Shown here piece by piece: positions 50,938-59,838 of a stretch of 64,000 nucleotides of DNA (its first letter is position 1; the number at the start of each line of letters is the position of its first letter). The translations under genes and the position numbers were made by a program. Location: assembly GCA_035998445.1 (NCBI GenBank), contig DASYHQ010000008.1, positions 186,001 through 250,000 on the forward strand, given 5' to 3'. The stretch comes from Tepidisphaeraceae bacterium (GTDB lineage Bacteria; Planctomycetota; Phycisphaerae; Tepidisphaerales; Tepidisphaeraceae). Under the pieces are notes generated by a model that had not been told where the DNA came from, searched no databases, and saw nothing but the letters and a program-made list of their open reading frames with translations.

Positions 50938-53517
50938 TTAGTAGCGGCGCCGCCGAACCAGCAGGCCCGTGCCCACCAAGCCCAGCAATGCCAGCGTCGT
51001 CGGTTCGGGGACGGCGGCGGCGTTGAAGTCGGAGTTGTGGTCGATGACGGCCCACGCGTAGTTGCGGTCCGCATCGAAGCCCCAAGCGCCCAGTTTCGGC
51101 GACAGCAGTTCGTTGCCCAGCAGGTAGCTGCTGTACGACCCCACGTGACGCATCGAGGCCAGGTAGGTGTCGATTTCGGTCGTCTCGGTGCCGGTCCCGA
51201 CCTTCAGCGTGCCGGCCTCGAGGTCCAGTTCCTTGATGTTACTGTTGCCCAGCACCGCGTTGATCCACTCGCCCCCACCTTCGGCATTGGCGTCGGCCCG
51301 GAACCAGCGCAGTTCACCGGCGGCGCCAACCGTGGGGTCGTAACCGACCTGCAACACGTGCAGGATGCCGGGCAGCGTGTTGCCCTGCTCGTCGGTCTTC
51401 GTGCCCAAGCCGGTGATGCTGACGATGTCACCCACCACGCCCTGGGCGGCGTCGGCGGCGGTGCCTTGGCGGAACTGCACGCGGAGGTTCACTTCCCGGT
51501 TCAGCGTCGCCGAATCGAGCAGCGCCGCCGTCGTCTGGCGGGTGGAGGTGGCGAGGATCGCCTGATCGCGAAGGTTGATGCCGGAGGTCAACAGCTTCGA
51601 CCGATCGTCGTTCAGCGGGCCGGCGATCTTGTGCTCCAGTTCCCAGGTGCGGGTGTGCTGCGCACCCGCACCCCAAACGTTGCCGTGCTCCTGCGAATAG
51701 GCAGCGTCGGTCAGGTCGCCGTTGTACTGATCGTACCACTCGGCCTGCAGGGTCGCCTGATAGATGCGACCGAAACCGTCGGGGCTCTCGGTGGGGACCA
51801 GGGGGCTGAGCGAGACGTCCCACTCGATCTTCTCGCCCGGCGCCAGGGTGAGGGGTCGACCGAAGCCGAAGGGGGAACCCGGCATCGGGCCAACGCGGAA
51901 CGCCTCGCGTTGGCTGCCACCCAGGTAGATGCCACCGACGGCGTGAGCGCGGTCGCCGGCCGAGGTGCCGTTGCGCAGCTCGAACGTATCGCCGGCGACG
52001 AGTTTGGTGCCGGCGGGCGTGCCACCGACGGCGGCGCGGGCGACGCTCTTCGTGGTCCAGTCGTAGCTATGGCTTGCCTGCACCGCTTCGCCGCTAAGGC
52101 CTTCGCCGGCAATGCCACCGTTCGGGGCGTCCGTGAGATTGACCGTGCCGCTGTTGCCAGTGGCGGTGAACTGCTGCTCAACCGTGATGTTCGTGTGCGT
52201 CTCCGTGTCGAACTTCCGGCCGACCGATCCGTTAACGAACGTCTGACCCACGAAGCTGCCGCCGTAGGTGTAGATGATCGCGTTGCGGCCGGCGACCTCG
52301 TTGTTGGCCAGCACGTTGTACTTGACGGCCACCTGAAGGTCCGTCTGCTTCACCTCGCCGGCGAGGTTTTCGACCGACTCGATGTTCGAGCCGAGCTGGA
52401 ACGTGTTGGTCTTGGCGCCGATCGTCGTATTGTCGACGTTGATCGTGCCGGTGAACGCCACGTTCGCCTGCACGGCCGAACCGTTGAAGGTGACGGCATC
52501 GGTCAGCTTGGCGTTCACGCCCGATTGAGTGACATCGAACGCGTTGAGCTTGAGGCGGGTGTGGGCGTCGTCGGAGTAGTTGCTGGTGATGACCTCCGCG
52601 GTGTTCACGTCGAGCGTGCCAACCTGGTCCTTCATCACGCGCCCAACCTGCAGGATGGCGGTAGACGGCGACAACAGGCGGTCGGCCAAGGCCGTGCCAC
52701 TGGCGGTGAACGAGACGCCCGACAGGTCGACGTCCGCCCCACCGATGCGCTCGACGGAGATCAGTGGGCTCTGGCGGTGACCGTTGACGTTGTTATATCC
52801 ACCGAAGTCGGCGGTGCGGACGTTCGACGGATTGTTGATGTGCGCGTTCGTCGTCGGCAGCGTGACGGTGGTGCTGTAGCTGCCCAACTGGCTGCGCTGC
52901 ACGGCGATCGCGTGCGATTGGTTGGCATCGTTGAAGGTGAAGTCGCTTGCGTTGGTCAGGGTAAAGCCATCAACGCTAGCGTACCCACCGCCGTTCACGG
53001 TCACGTTCGTGCCCAGACCGCCCGTCAGCGGGCCGCCGTTCAGCGTCAGCGAGCCAATCGACTGGTTGGCCATATGGCGGCCAACGTTGTACGTGCCCGA
53101 CCCGGTCAGCGGGCGGTTGTTGACGAGGCTATAGGCAACGTCGTGGTTCTGAACCGCGCCACCCTGGGGCGTCAGCGCCACGCCCACCGTGTAGGTGCTG
53201 CCGGCAGTACCGCTCAACGCGGGGGTGTTGACGATCAGGTTGCCGCTGGAGTTGGCAAGGATCACCGCGTTGACCGACGGGTTGCCGCTGGTCACCGTGA
53301 TGCCCTGCGCGAAGTCGATCGGCAGCGCGGGGTTCGCCGTGGCGTCGAAGCTGGTCGCGGCGCCGGCGTTGTTGACCACGAAGATCGGGTTGGGGTCATG
53401 CCCCACGACAACGCGCGCATCGGCCGGGGCCGTCACGGTCACCTGACCCATCGCTACGTTTACCGACGCACACGCCGACACGATCGCAAGCGACCGAAGC
53501 AATTTCACGTTTTTCAA
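50938..53517 (-). CDS. Large secreted PEP-CTERM-anchored protein
   Basis: This 859-residue exported protein has a signal peptide (KNVKLLRSLAIVSACASVNVAMGQ) and ends with a PEP-CTERM signal: VPEPTTLALLGLVGTGLL, then RRRRY. Such proteins are processed by an exosortase and handed to the cell surface. The body is a long series of beta-rich, Asn/Thr/Gly-rich segments without recognised catalytic motifs (TGNSGTVNLTDAPNGG; TLAPGEKIEWDVSLSPL), suggesting a surface or matrix protein. No ATG fits the signal peptide. The TTG at 53517, 7 nt after GGGGA, is the best start; an ATG at 53598 would add 27 unlikely residues. No exosortase gene is in the window. Confidence 0.88.
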   Translation of the reverse strand: MKNVKLLRSLAIVSACASVNVAMGQVTVTAPADARVVVGHDPNPIFVVNNAGAATSFDATANPALPIDFAQGITVTSGNPSVNAVILANSSGNLIVNTPALSGTAGSTYTVGVALTPQGGAVQNHDVAYSLVNNRPLTGSGTYNVGRHMANQSIGSLTLNGGPLTGGLGTNVTVNGGGYASVDGFTLTNASDFTFNDANQSHAIAVQRSQLGSYSTTVTLPTTNAHINNPSNVRTADFGGYNNVNGHRQSPLISVERIGGADVDLSGVSFTASGTALADRLLSPSTAILQVGRVMKDQVGTLDVNTAEVITSNYSDDAHTRLKLNAFDVTQSGVNAKLTDAVTFNGSAVQANVAFTGTINVDNTTIGAKTNTFQLGSNIESVENLAGEVKQTDLQVAVKYNVLANNEVAGRNAIIYTYGGSFVGQTFVNGSVGRKFDTETHTNITVEQQFTATGNSGTVNLTDAPNGGIAGEGLSGEAVQASHSYDWTTKSVARAAVGGTPAGTKLVAGDTFELRNGTSAGDRAHAVGGIYLGGSQREAFRVGPMPGSPFGFGRPLTLAPGEKIEWDVSLSPLVPTESPDGFGRIYQATLQAEWYDQYNGDLTDAAYSQEHGNVWGAGAQHTRTWELEHKIAGPLNDDRSKLLTSGINLRDQAILATSTRQTTAALLDSATLNREVNLRVQFRQGTAADAAQGVVGDIVSITGLGTKTDEQGNTLPGILHVLQVGYDPTVGAAGELRWFRADANAEGGGEWINAVLGNSNIKELDLEAGTLKVGTGTETTEIDTYLASMRHVGSYSSYLLGNELLSPKLGAWGFDADRNYAWAVIDHNSDFNAAAVPEPTTLALLGLVGTGLLVRRRRY

Positions 53518-53598
53518 GAGCAGATCCCCGGTTCGATGTTCTGAACCCGTCAACCAACTGCCCCCTCCGGGCGGACTGGTCTCAGGTCTCCCACGCAA

Positions 53599-53846
53599 CC
53601 TCTAAAATGCCCTCGCGCCACCATATTGTCAAGTTTTTGAAATATTTTAGTGCGGCTGAAGATTTCGCAAACTACGGAAACACTCTGGTCAACGTCGATG
53701 GACGTCTTGGAGATCGCACTCGCTTCCCTTAGCCGCGCCGTCTGGGGGTTTGATCACTTGCCACAACCCCCGGTCGGTCTTACCCTTGTCGCTCGCTGCG
53801 GTTGCAGGACCGCGCCACACGCCATGCATCAAAAGGAATCCGTCTC
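53599..53846. other. Divergent gap, PEP-CTERM gene / sucD
   Basis: AT-rich patch at 53625-53655 (TTGTCAAGTTTTTGAAATATTTTAG), with a TTGACA on the minus strand. It probably holds the promoters of both neighbours. No repeat family is present here. AAAAGGA precedes the sucD start. Confidence 0.4.
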
Positions 53847-54752
53847 ATGAGCATCCTCGTCAACAGCGACACCAAGGTCATCACCCAGGGCATCACCGGC
53901 ACCGCGGGCGCGTTCCACACCAAGGGCTGCCTCGAGTACGGCACGAAGATGGTCGGCGGCACGACCCCCGGCAAGGGTGGGACCAAGGATGCCAATGGTC
54001 TGCCGGTGTTCGACACCGTCCGCCAGGCGGTGGATGCGACGGGCGCCAGCGCCACGATGATCTTCGTCCCCCCGCCGTTCGCGGCCGACGCGATCATGGA
54101 AGCTGCCGACGCGGGCATCAAGACGATCGTCGCGATCACCGAGGGCATTCCGGTGCTGGACATGGTGAAGGTGAAGGCCTTCCTCGCCGGCTACCCCGAC
54201 GCGGTCCTGATCGGGCCCAACTGCCCCGGCGTCATCACGCCCGGCCAGTGCAAGATCGGCATTATGCCCGGCTACATCCACACGCCCGCCGACAAGAGCA
54301 AGAGCGGCAAGAAGATCGGCATCATCAGCCGCAGCGGCACGCTGACCTACGAGGCCGTCTGGCAGACCTCGTCGCGCGGCATCGGCCAAACCACCTGCGT
54401 CGGCATCGGTGGCGACCCCGTGCGCGGCCTGGGCTTCATCGACTGCCTGAAGCTCTTCAACGCCGACAGGGACACCGACGGCATCGTGCTGATCGGTGAG
54501 ATCGGCGGCGCCGACGAGACGAACGCCGCCACCTACATTAAGCAGAACGTGAAGAAGCCCGTCGTCGCCTTCATCGCCGGCCGCACCGCCCCCCCCGGCC
54601 GCCGCATGGGCCACGCCGGCGCGATCATCAGTGGCGGTGAAGACACGGCCGAATCGAAGATCGCCGCGCTGACCGCCGCCGGTTGCAGCGTGGCGGAGAG
54701 CCCCGCGACCATCGGTGAACAAATGGCGGCGGCGCTGGGCGTGAAGGGGTAG
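53847..54752 (+). CDS. sucD: Succinyl-CoA synthetase (ADP-forming) alpha subunit
   Basis: This 301-residue TCA-cycle subunit binds CoA and carries the phosphohistidine. The CoA site region is [44 protein letters not shown]. The ligase signature is [22 protein letters not shown]. The active-site His256 lies in [13 protein letters not shown]. Length is standard. The beta subunit gene sucC, normally just upstream, is missing: upstream is a divergent PEP-CTERM gene. The start at 53847 is chosen over in-frame codons upstream because it matches the family and has AAAGGA before it. Confidence 0.97.
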   Translation: MSILVNSDTKVITQGITGTAGAFHTKGCLEYGTKMVGGTTPGKGGTKDANGLPVFDTVRQAVDATGASATMIFVPPPFAADAIMEAADAGIKTIVAITEGIPVLDMVKVKAFLAGYPDAVLIGPNCPGVITPGQCKIGIMPGYIHTPADKSKSGKKIGIISRSGTLTYEAVWQTSSRGIGQTTCVGIGGDPVRGLGFIDCLKLFNADRDTDGIVLIGEIGGADETNAATYIKQNVKKPVVAFIAGRTAPPGRRMGHAGAIISGGEDTAESKIAALTAAGCSVAESPATIGEQMAAALGVKG

Positions 54753-54753
54753 T

Positions 54754-55116
54754 GTGGAGAGCGAGCAAGGCCACAAGCCGCTTCCGCTCGACTACGCTGG
54801 CCCGAGGCCATCGCCGCAAGATGACCAGCCGCCACGCCTAAGCAAGCTGGTGGCGACGGCCTTCGCGTGTAGCGTGACGGCCTGCCCGTGCATTTCGACG
54901 CCGTTTGCCGCCATGGTCGTGGGCGACGACATCGGACCGCTTAGCACGATCACCATTGGGGTCGCCCTGCTCTCGCTGTGCCTTGGCATCCTCGCGTACG
55001 CGCGACTGTTGCACGCCCCTGAGACTGTGACCGGAAATGGCCTCGCAGCGACAAGCATCTGCATCAGCGGTTGCTGGCTCCTGTTGTATGCGGGGTTGCT
55101 CTGGTTCTACCGGTAA
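54754..55116 (+). CDS. Small membrane protein of unknown function
   Basis: This 120-residue frame starts with GTG two bases after the sucD stop, so it may be co-translated. A hydrophilic proline-rich N-terminus ([25 protein letters not shown]) leads into three hydrophobic segments: [42 protein letters not shown] and [21 protein letters not shown] do not recognise a family. Five Cys lie in or near the helices. The layout resembles short DUF4190-like membrane proteins. Confidence 0.7.
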   Translation: MESEQGHKPLPLDYAGPRPSPQDDQPPRLSKLVATAFACSVTACPCISTPFAAMVVGDDIGPLSTITIGVALLSLCLGILAYARLLHAPETVTGNGLAATSICISGCWLLLYAGLLWFYR

Positions 55117-55131
55117 GCGAAAGGGCTTTTC

Positions 55132-55210
55132 GGGTGCCACGGTACGGTACGCCGTGCCGTGTCTTCCCTGCTGACCGAAGCACGGCTTGGCGCACCAAAC
55201 CGTGGCACCC
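55132..55210. repeat. Palindromic repeat family F, copy 1
   Basis: GGGTGCCACGGT and its mirror ACCGTGGCACCC bound a 79-bp hairpin with a second internal stem (GGTACGCCGTGCCGTG...CACGGC). Its core CCGTGGCA is shared with family D. Confidence 0.85.
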
Positions 55211-55264
55211 GCCCCGCGTTAATTGCACGGCATGGGTGGGCCGTGCGCACCTGCCGATAGCCAC

Positions 55265-55543
55265 ATGCTCAAAAGTCGACGTTTATCGGGGTGGTGGTGG
55301 GCTTGGTTCCTCGCATGCGGGTGGGGTGCGGCATCAGATGGGGCCCTCATCGGCGTCCTACCGTTGTTTTGCGTCGCGATCGCCCACGGCATCGTTTGGA
55401 TCCGGCAGCGACGTGCGTCGGTGACGACGCGTCGGCTTGCCGCAGGATGCTGCCCGCGTTGCGGCTACGATGTCCGCGCCAATCCCGCCAAGTGCTCCGA
55501 GTGCGGCCAAGAGATTGCATCGGGTGACGGAATGAGTTCGTAA
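55265..55543 (+). CDS. Small membrane protein with C-terminal zinc ribbon
   Basis: The 92-residue product MLKSRRLSGWWWAWFLACGWGAASDGALIGVLPLFCVAIAHGIVWI has two hydrophobic segments. It ends with the ribbon CCPRCGYDVRANPAKCSECGQE (CPxCGYD...CxECG), a pattern repeated in many short planctomycete proteins, always next to membrane helices. The same ribbon type occurs N-terminally in the two proteins at 10.7-12.7 kb. Function unknown. The start could be 55223 instead, adding 14 residues that overlap repeat-rich DNA. Confidence 0.78.
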   Translation: MLKSRRLSGWWWAWFLACGWGAASDGALIGVLPLFCVAIAHGIVWIRQRRASVTTRRLAAGCCPRCGYDVRANPAKCSECGQEIASGDGMSS

Positions 55544-55580
55544 GGTGAGATGAAGCCCGCCGACCCGCTCGAGTGTTGCC

Positions 55581-55668
55581 GGGTGCCACGGGTCGGCGTA
55601 CTCGCAGACCTGTGTCTTGCTTATCCCCCACAGACACAGGTCTCGGAGTACCGCGACCCGTGGCACCC
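55581..55668. repeat. Palindromic repeat family F, copy 2
   Basis: GGGTGCCACGGGTCGGCGTA and the near-perfect mirror ending GTGGCACCC, with an inner GACCTGTGTCT/AGACACAGGTC stem. Almost the whole 88 bp pairs. Confidence 0.92.
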
Positions 55669-55726
55669 GCCCTCCCTCGTCATCCTGACGGGTTGGCAAG
55701 AAACGCGGCCGGGGTCGGCCTTCACG

Positions 55727-55922
55727 TGGCATGGGCATCTTGCCCATGGCGTCGGTACTCCGACGCGTCGGATGGTACGCCATCCGAATCAGCAATCGCG
55801 CCAGCGAAGGAGCGCCTGGAGTCGTTGGAAGAGAAGATCGCTTGCGCTCTTTACTTCGGACCGAGTACGGCCCGACACCGCGGGCTACCGCGGCTCCACG
55901 GGCAGGATGCCCGTGCCACGGT
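55727..55922. repeat. Degenerate family D-like pair
   Basis: CGTGGCATGGGCATCTTGCC at 55727 and its mirror CGGGCAGGATGCCCGTGCCA at 55900-55919 bound about 195 bp. The interior differs from the other family D copies. Confidence 0.65.
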
Positions 55923-55931
55923 GGGACGCCC

Positions 55932-56012
55932 GGGTGCCACGATCTGGTACTCCAGGTCGTGCTTGGCCGATCGCCCCCCCTGCACGACCCGGCGTACCGG
56001 ATCGTGGCACCC
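55932..56012. repeat. Palindromic repeat family F, copy 3
   Basis: GGGTGCCACGATCTGGTAC and the mirror ending ATCGTGGCACCC. It ends 20 bp before the start codon of the COG4551-like gene, so it must lie in that gene's promoter or leader. Confidence 0.88.
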
Positions 56013-56032
56013 AAACGTGGAGACGTTGCCCC

Positions 56033-56380
56033 TTGCCCAACCTCCTCTTCATCTGCAGCCGCAACCGCCTGCGCAGCCCGACGGCGGAGGCGGTGTTCGG
56101 CGCGATCGATGGGATCGAAACCCAGTCCGCCGGGCTGGCGGCGGATGCGGAGTGCATTGTGTCGGCGGACATGCTGGCGTGGGCCGACGTGATCTTCGTC
56201 ATGGAACCGGCCCACGGGCGTAAGCTGTCGCGGCGGTTCGGCCCGCACCTGCGCGGCAAGCGCGTCGTCTGCCTGCACGTGCGCGACGTCTACACCTACA
56301 TGGACCCGCGGCTCATCGACCTGCTCTGGACGATCGTGCCGCGATCGGTGCCGGCGCTGCGCGGGGCGAAGCCGCAATGA
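56033..56380 (+). CDS. COG4551 family, predicted low-molecular-weight protein tyrosine phosphatase-like
   Basis: This 115-residue protein, LPNLLFICSRNRLRSPTAEAVF (initiator TTG at 56033), contains the C-x5-R-S loop (Cys8, Arg14) of low-molecular-weight tyrosine phosphatases. The general-acid-like Asp lies near DVYTYMDPRLIDLL. The rest (SAGLAADAECIVSADMLAWADVIFVMEPAHGRKLSRRF) matches COG4551. Substrate unknown; the group is shorter than classical LMW-PTPs. No ATG fits: upstream codons are family F and D repeats, so TTG is the best start, with GGAG about 10 nt before it. Confidence 0.85.
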   Translation: MPNLLFICSRNRLRSPTAEAVFGAIDGIETQSAGLAADAECIVSADMLAWADVIFVMEPAHGRKLSRRFGPHLRGKRVVCLHVRDVYTYMDPRLIDLLWTIVPRSVPALRGAKPQ

Positions 56381-56427
56381 CGCCGCGCCTGTTGGCCGCC
56401 GGGCCGCGGCGGTTTACCATGGGCGAC

Positions 56428-56667
56428 ATGCCCTTCACCGACGAAGAACTGAAAAAGGCCCTCAAGGCCTTCAAGAAGCGCCTGAAGCTCACCCGCCTCG
56501 ACGACGAATCGAAGCTCGGCCACAGCCCGCTGACCGGCGGTGGCGCCAAGGTGGTCGCCATCCAACCCCCCAGCGGCTTCGGCCGCGAGATCTGGGAAGA
56601 ACTCGCCACCCAAGGCTACCTGAAACACGACGGCGGCGGGTTTTATGAACTGATGCCCGGCAAGTAA
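56428..56667 (+). CDS. Small conserved hypothetical protein
   Basis: The 79-residue protein MPFTDEELKKALKAFKKRLKLTRLDDESKLGHSPLTGGGAKVVAIQPPSGFGREIWEELATQGYLKHDGGGFYEL resembles a family of small uncharacterised bacterial proteins sharing a KRLKLT.LDDES..G.SPLTgG segment. It looks soluble, with a helical basic start and a winged-helix-like end. An ATG at 56377 overlaps the upstream stop (ATGA) and would add 17 residues. I prefer 56428 because conservation begins there and TACCAT lies 7 nt before it. Either way it follows the COG4551 gene closely. Confidence 0.8.
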   Translation: MPFTDEELKKALKAFKKRLKLTRLDDESKLGHSPLTGGGAKVVAIQPPSGFGREIWEELATQGYLKHDGGGFYELMPGK

Positions 56668-56869
56668 CCGAGACTATTTGCGCCAGGACGTTCCGTGCGA
56701 TTCTGCTGGACCGGCCCGCTCGGCCATTCGCCTACTTGATGCACGCATCACATAGTCGTCACCGGTCGCGGTACGTTGAGACCGGCGTCTTCGCCAAAAC
56801 GAGCAAAAAAGTTTTGCGAGTATGCCGGCCTGCCGGCCTGTGGCACCCGGTGCGACGCGTCCACTCTTC

Positions 56870-57007
56870 CCGTAGCGTGGGCGTCCCGCCCATGTCCGGT
56901 TAGCAGGACAGGAAATGGGATTGGTTGCAGCGCCCGTTAACAAGTCTGACGCAACAACAGCGTCTTCCGCTTCGACCACAATCATGGGCGAGACGCCCAT
57001 GCTACGG
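56870..57007. repeat. Palindromic repeat family D, copy 4
   Basis: Arms CCGTAGCGTGGGCGTCCCGC and the mirror ending GCTACGG carry compensating changes (CGTAGC / GCTACG), so the hairpin is kept although the sequence has drifted. Confidence 0.9.
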
Positions 57008-57058
57008 GCGGATGCCGAGGCGGCGCGGTTCTTTGAGTTAGAAGGGCTCGCCTCTGGC

Positions 57059-57095
57059 CCCTCTCCCGGTACTCCGGGGGAGGCTGGGAGGGGGC
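57059..57095. repeat. REP-like palindrome, family E
   Basis: CCTCTCCCGGTACTCCGGGG followed by GAGGCTGGGAGGGGG. It lies between the family D copies at 56870 and 57190. Confidence 0.8.
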
Positions 57096-57189
57096 AACTA
57101 GGAACTGCTGGTGCCGAATACCTGCCACACCACCTTCGTGTCCACACGGGAGACGAAACCGAACGGCTAGCCTGCCGGGTTCGCGCTTC

Positions 57190-57328
57190 CCGTGGCATGG
57201 GCGTCTCGCCCATGCGTATGGATTGGAACACGAGATTCGATTTGTTAGGTAACGCGCGGGCAGAGCCGCTGAAGTGAATTTTGGCCTCTGGCCTCATTAC
57301 GTGCATGGGCGAGACGCCCATGCCACGG
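57190..57328. repeat. Palindromic repeat family D, copy 5
   Basis: Arms CCGTGGCATGGGCGTCTCGC and the mirror ending GCCACGG are nearly perfect. The interior matches copies 2 and 3. The 773-bp gap 56668-57440 contains only repeats. Confidence 0.92.
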
Positions 57329-57440
57329 TTGGATACGACCCTGCCTACCAGCATCTACTCGGGATGCCGCATAGGTCGTGACTCATTCGGTTACAGACAC
57401 CACGCAGAATCAGGAATGCCCCTAACGGCCGCGCGGTTCC

Positions 57441-59558
57441 TCAACGCGCCGAACCCGTGGCCTGCTGGCGATGCTTGTACATCGCTTCGCCCACCTGCCT
57501 CGCGACCTCGACGGTTTCCGTGTACGGGTTGTCGGCGACGTCGACGAGGCCGCATTGGTAGTTCTCGCCGTCGCTCGGGCGGCCGGTGACGGATTCGTCG
57601 CCGTACTGGAACCAGTGGACGCCGACGATCTGCGGGTTTTCCAAGGCGCTTTCGACGTAGTCTTTGTACTTGCGGGCGCGGTCGGCCTGGCTGTCGGCCG
57701 ACACAAGGCCGGTGCCGAACAGGCCGCGATCGGTGGCGCAGAAGTGGAACTCGCCGATGAGGGTGGGGCCGTCCAAACCGTCCGGCAGCCGGTGGGCGCG
57801 CACGCTGTGGGCGTAGACGTTATAGCTGCTGACGTCGCAGTACTTCACCATCTGCGCAGCGATGTTCACCGCGCCGCCGACGGACCGGCAACCGAAGTAG
57901 AGCTTGTCGGGATCGATCCCCTTCACCGCCTGCCGCACCGTGCGGAAGTACGTTTCAGCGATGCGGGTGGTGAACTCGGCCAGATCGCCACGCGCGCCCT
58001 CGGGTGCGATAAACTTCGCGTCGGCAGGCTTGGCCAAGTCGTCCCACGACGCGTACGTGCTGCCCCAGGCAGCATTCAGCGCAGCGATGTCGGGGTACTT
58101 GGCCTTCAGCGTCTTCAGCAATTCCTGCTTGGCGGCGCGGTCGGGGGTTTGCTTGAGCGCGTCCTCGGCCAGCGTCGTCTCGCCGCCCCAGGGCATTTCG
58201 TTGTCGACGAAATAACCGATGCAGAACGGGTCGCCCTTCGTGTTGGCCAAGAACTGCTTGGCACCCGCTTCGACCGCGGGCGCGAACTTGGGATCGAACA
58301 CGTCGGGGAAACCCGAATGCTTGGCCCGCAGCTTCGGCGCATCGTAGAACATGACGGCGGTGTACGGCGTGCGCTTCAGCTTCATGATGCGCCAGTCAGA
58401 CCAGTTGGCGATCGTGTTCATGCCCCAGGCACGCAGGCGCTTGTGGACGACGTCGGCCTCGATGTTCTTCCAGTCGTCGCCGTACTTCAGTTGAAGGTTG
58501 CGGGCCGTGTGGTTGAACGTGTCAGCCGTGCTCTTGCCGTCGACTTCCTTGAAGCCGTAGAAGGCCTTTCCCTCGCCATCAACCGGCGGCAGGTCGGCGA
58601 ACCAATTGTCGCGATCCGTAATCGGCGTAACGGCGCCACTGGCCCGCACGACGCATGGCCCGACGCTGAAGAACAGCCGACCTTCGGGGTCGACGAGCCA
58701 CCACTTGCCGTCGAGCTTTTCGGTACGGAAGCTGCCGGTCGCGTTGAGTTGAGGACCGTTGGCCCACCCGCCGAACTGGTTCCATTCCATCGGGCCCTTG
58801 TCGGCAGCGAGTTGCTTCGCCTCGGCATCGCGGGCAACGTGTAGGTCTTCGACCGAACCTATCTTCCCCGGCCATTCCTTGTGACGGAACTGCCCGAAGG
58901 TGTCGAGGATGGGAAAGAACTCGGCCGGCGTCATCTTCAGCCAGGTGGGCTCAACATACCGGCCCGCCGCGAACACGTTGCTGATGACGTACTTGGCCGC
59001 GGGGGCGCTACCGCTGGAGACGAAGGGCTTGATCGTTACCACGTGTTTCGTATCGAGCCCTTTCGTGCCGGGATACAGGCCTTGCGGGAACGCGATCATG
59101 CCCGACAGCTTGATGTCCGGGTTACCACCACTTCGACTTAAGGGCACGACGATCGTGCTGCGCTGGTCGGGCTGGATGCCGGCGCGGTGGCCGATGTCCG
59201 ATTCGGTGCCGTCGGGGCTTTTCGAGTCGATGCGCATGCCGAGGTCGAGGTCGCGCGAGTCGATGTTGTGGACGTCGAAGCTGACGTACTCGTACTTCGA
59301 CAGATCCCACTCGCCGTTGGGCGGGTCGATATGAAAACCCGGATACCACCCACCCGCGGCGGAGGTGATCTCCACGCCCGGCCCGCTGCGCGTTTCGACC
59401 AGCCGGCCGGTGGTGCCGTTGTTCCCGGGATTGGCGACGTTGAAGCTCGCATCAAATGTGACAAGCTGCATCCGCTCGGCCTGTTCCTGACCGAACACGC
59501 CGGCAGTGATAGCGACACAGCAAACTAACGATGCCAACGCGGGCGTGAATCGAATCAT
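57441..59558 (-). CDS. Secreted agarase-like glycoside hydrolase (GH-A clan, GH50-type)
   Basis: This 705-residue protein has a signal peptide (MIRFTPALASLVCCVAITAGVFGQ). An N-terminal carbohydrate-binding-like jelly roll follows (about 30-190: DLSKYEYVSFDVHNIDSRDLDLGMRI). The TIM-barrel domain has WWLVDPEGRLFFSVGPCVVR, RLRAWGMNTIANWSDW, FCIGYFVDNEMPWGGE (acid/base Glu) and GPTLIGEFHFCATDRG (nucleophile Glu). NE...GEFHF with LVDPEG is the beta-agarase/GH50 pattern as I know it; GH42-like beta-galactosidase activity is the alternative. Secretion fits a polysaccharide-degrading planctomycete. No other carbohydrate genes are adjacent except the distant GH43-like gene. Confidence 0.88.
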   Translation of the reverse strand: MIRFTPALASLVCCVAITAGVFGQEQAERMQLVTFDASFNVANPGNNGTTGRLVETRSGPGVEITSAAGGWYPGFHIDPPNGEWDLSKYEYVSFDVHNIDSRDLDLGMRIDSKSPDGTESDIGHRAGIQPDQRSTIVVPLSRSGGNPDIKLSGMIAFPQGLYPGTKGLDTKHVVTIKPFVSSGSAPAAKYVISNVFAAGRYVEPTWLKMTPAEFFPILDTFGQFRHKEWPGKIGSVEDLHVARDAEAKQLAADKGPMEWNQFGGWANGPQLNATGSFRTEKLDGKWWLVDPEGRLFFSVGPCVVRASGAVTPITDRDNWFADLPPVDGEGKAFYGFKEVDGKSTADTFNHTARNLQLKYGDDWKNIEADVVHKRLRAWGMNTIANWSDWRIMKLKRTPYTAVMFYDAPKLRAKHSGFPDVFDPKFAPAVEAGAKQFLANTKGDPFCIGYFVDNEMPWGGETTLAEDALKQTPDRAAKQELLKTLKAKYPDIAALNAAWGSTYASWDDLAKPADAKFIAPEGARGDLAEFTTRIAETYFRTVRQAVKGIDPDKLYFGCRSVGGAVNIAAQMVKYCDVSSYNVYAHSVRAHRLPDGLDGPTLIGEFHFCATDRGLFGTGLVSADSQADRARKYKDYVESALENPQIVGVHWFQYGDESVTGRPSDGENYQCGLVDVADNPYTETVEVARQVGEAMYKHRQQATGSAR

Positions 59559-59684
59559 CTTGTGCGAGTCTCCGGAAGACGAACTGAATGATCTGGTACG
59601 AGTACTACCCGGTGCTAGAGGGTACGTTGCGGTTGGAACTGAATCGGGCCTTTGACGGAGGTATTTCCGTCGGTACCCCGGACC

Positions 59685-59765
59685 GTCATCCTGAGGTACT
59701 CCGAAGGATCTCCCCCCGTACTCATTCGGGAAGAAAAGAGATCCTTCGGAGTACCTCAGGATGAC
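59685..59765. repeat. Palindromic repeat family A, copy 3
   Basis: 28-nt arms at 59685-59712 and 59738-59765 are perfect inverted copies, with loop CCCCGTACTCATTCGGG. It lies in the 280-bp gap between the agarase-like and TolC-like genes; the rest of the gap is featureless. Confidence 0.95.
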
Positions 59766-59838
59766 GACTTGCGCGCAACACAGTTCCTGTGTCGATTTTC
59801 AATGCAATGGCTCCGCACGGGCGTCGTCATGCCCCTGT

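Noticed and set aside
50590-53544. 984-codon plus-strand open frame antisense to the PEP-CTERM gene
   Set aside because: It is rich in Arg/Val/Gly/Asp with no domain. The minus-strand frame has a signal peptide and a PEP-CTERM motif, so that one is real.
57471-58844. 457-codon plus-strand frame opposite the agarase-like gene
   Set aside because: Composition is typical of an antisense shadow. The minus strand encodes a recognisable glycoside hydrolase.
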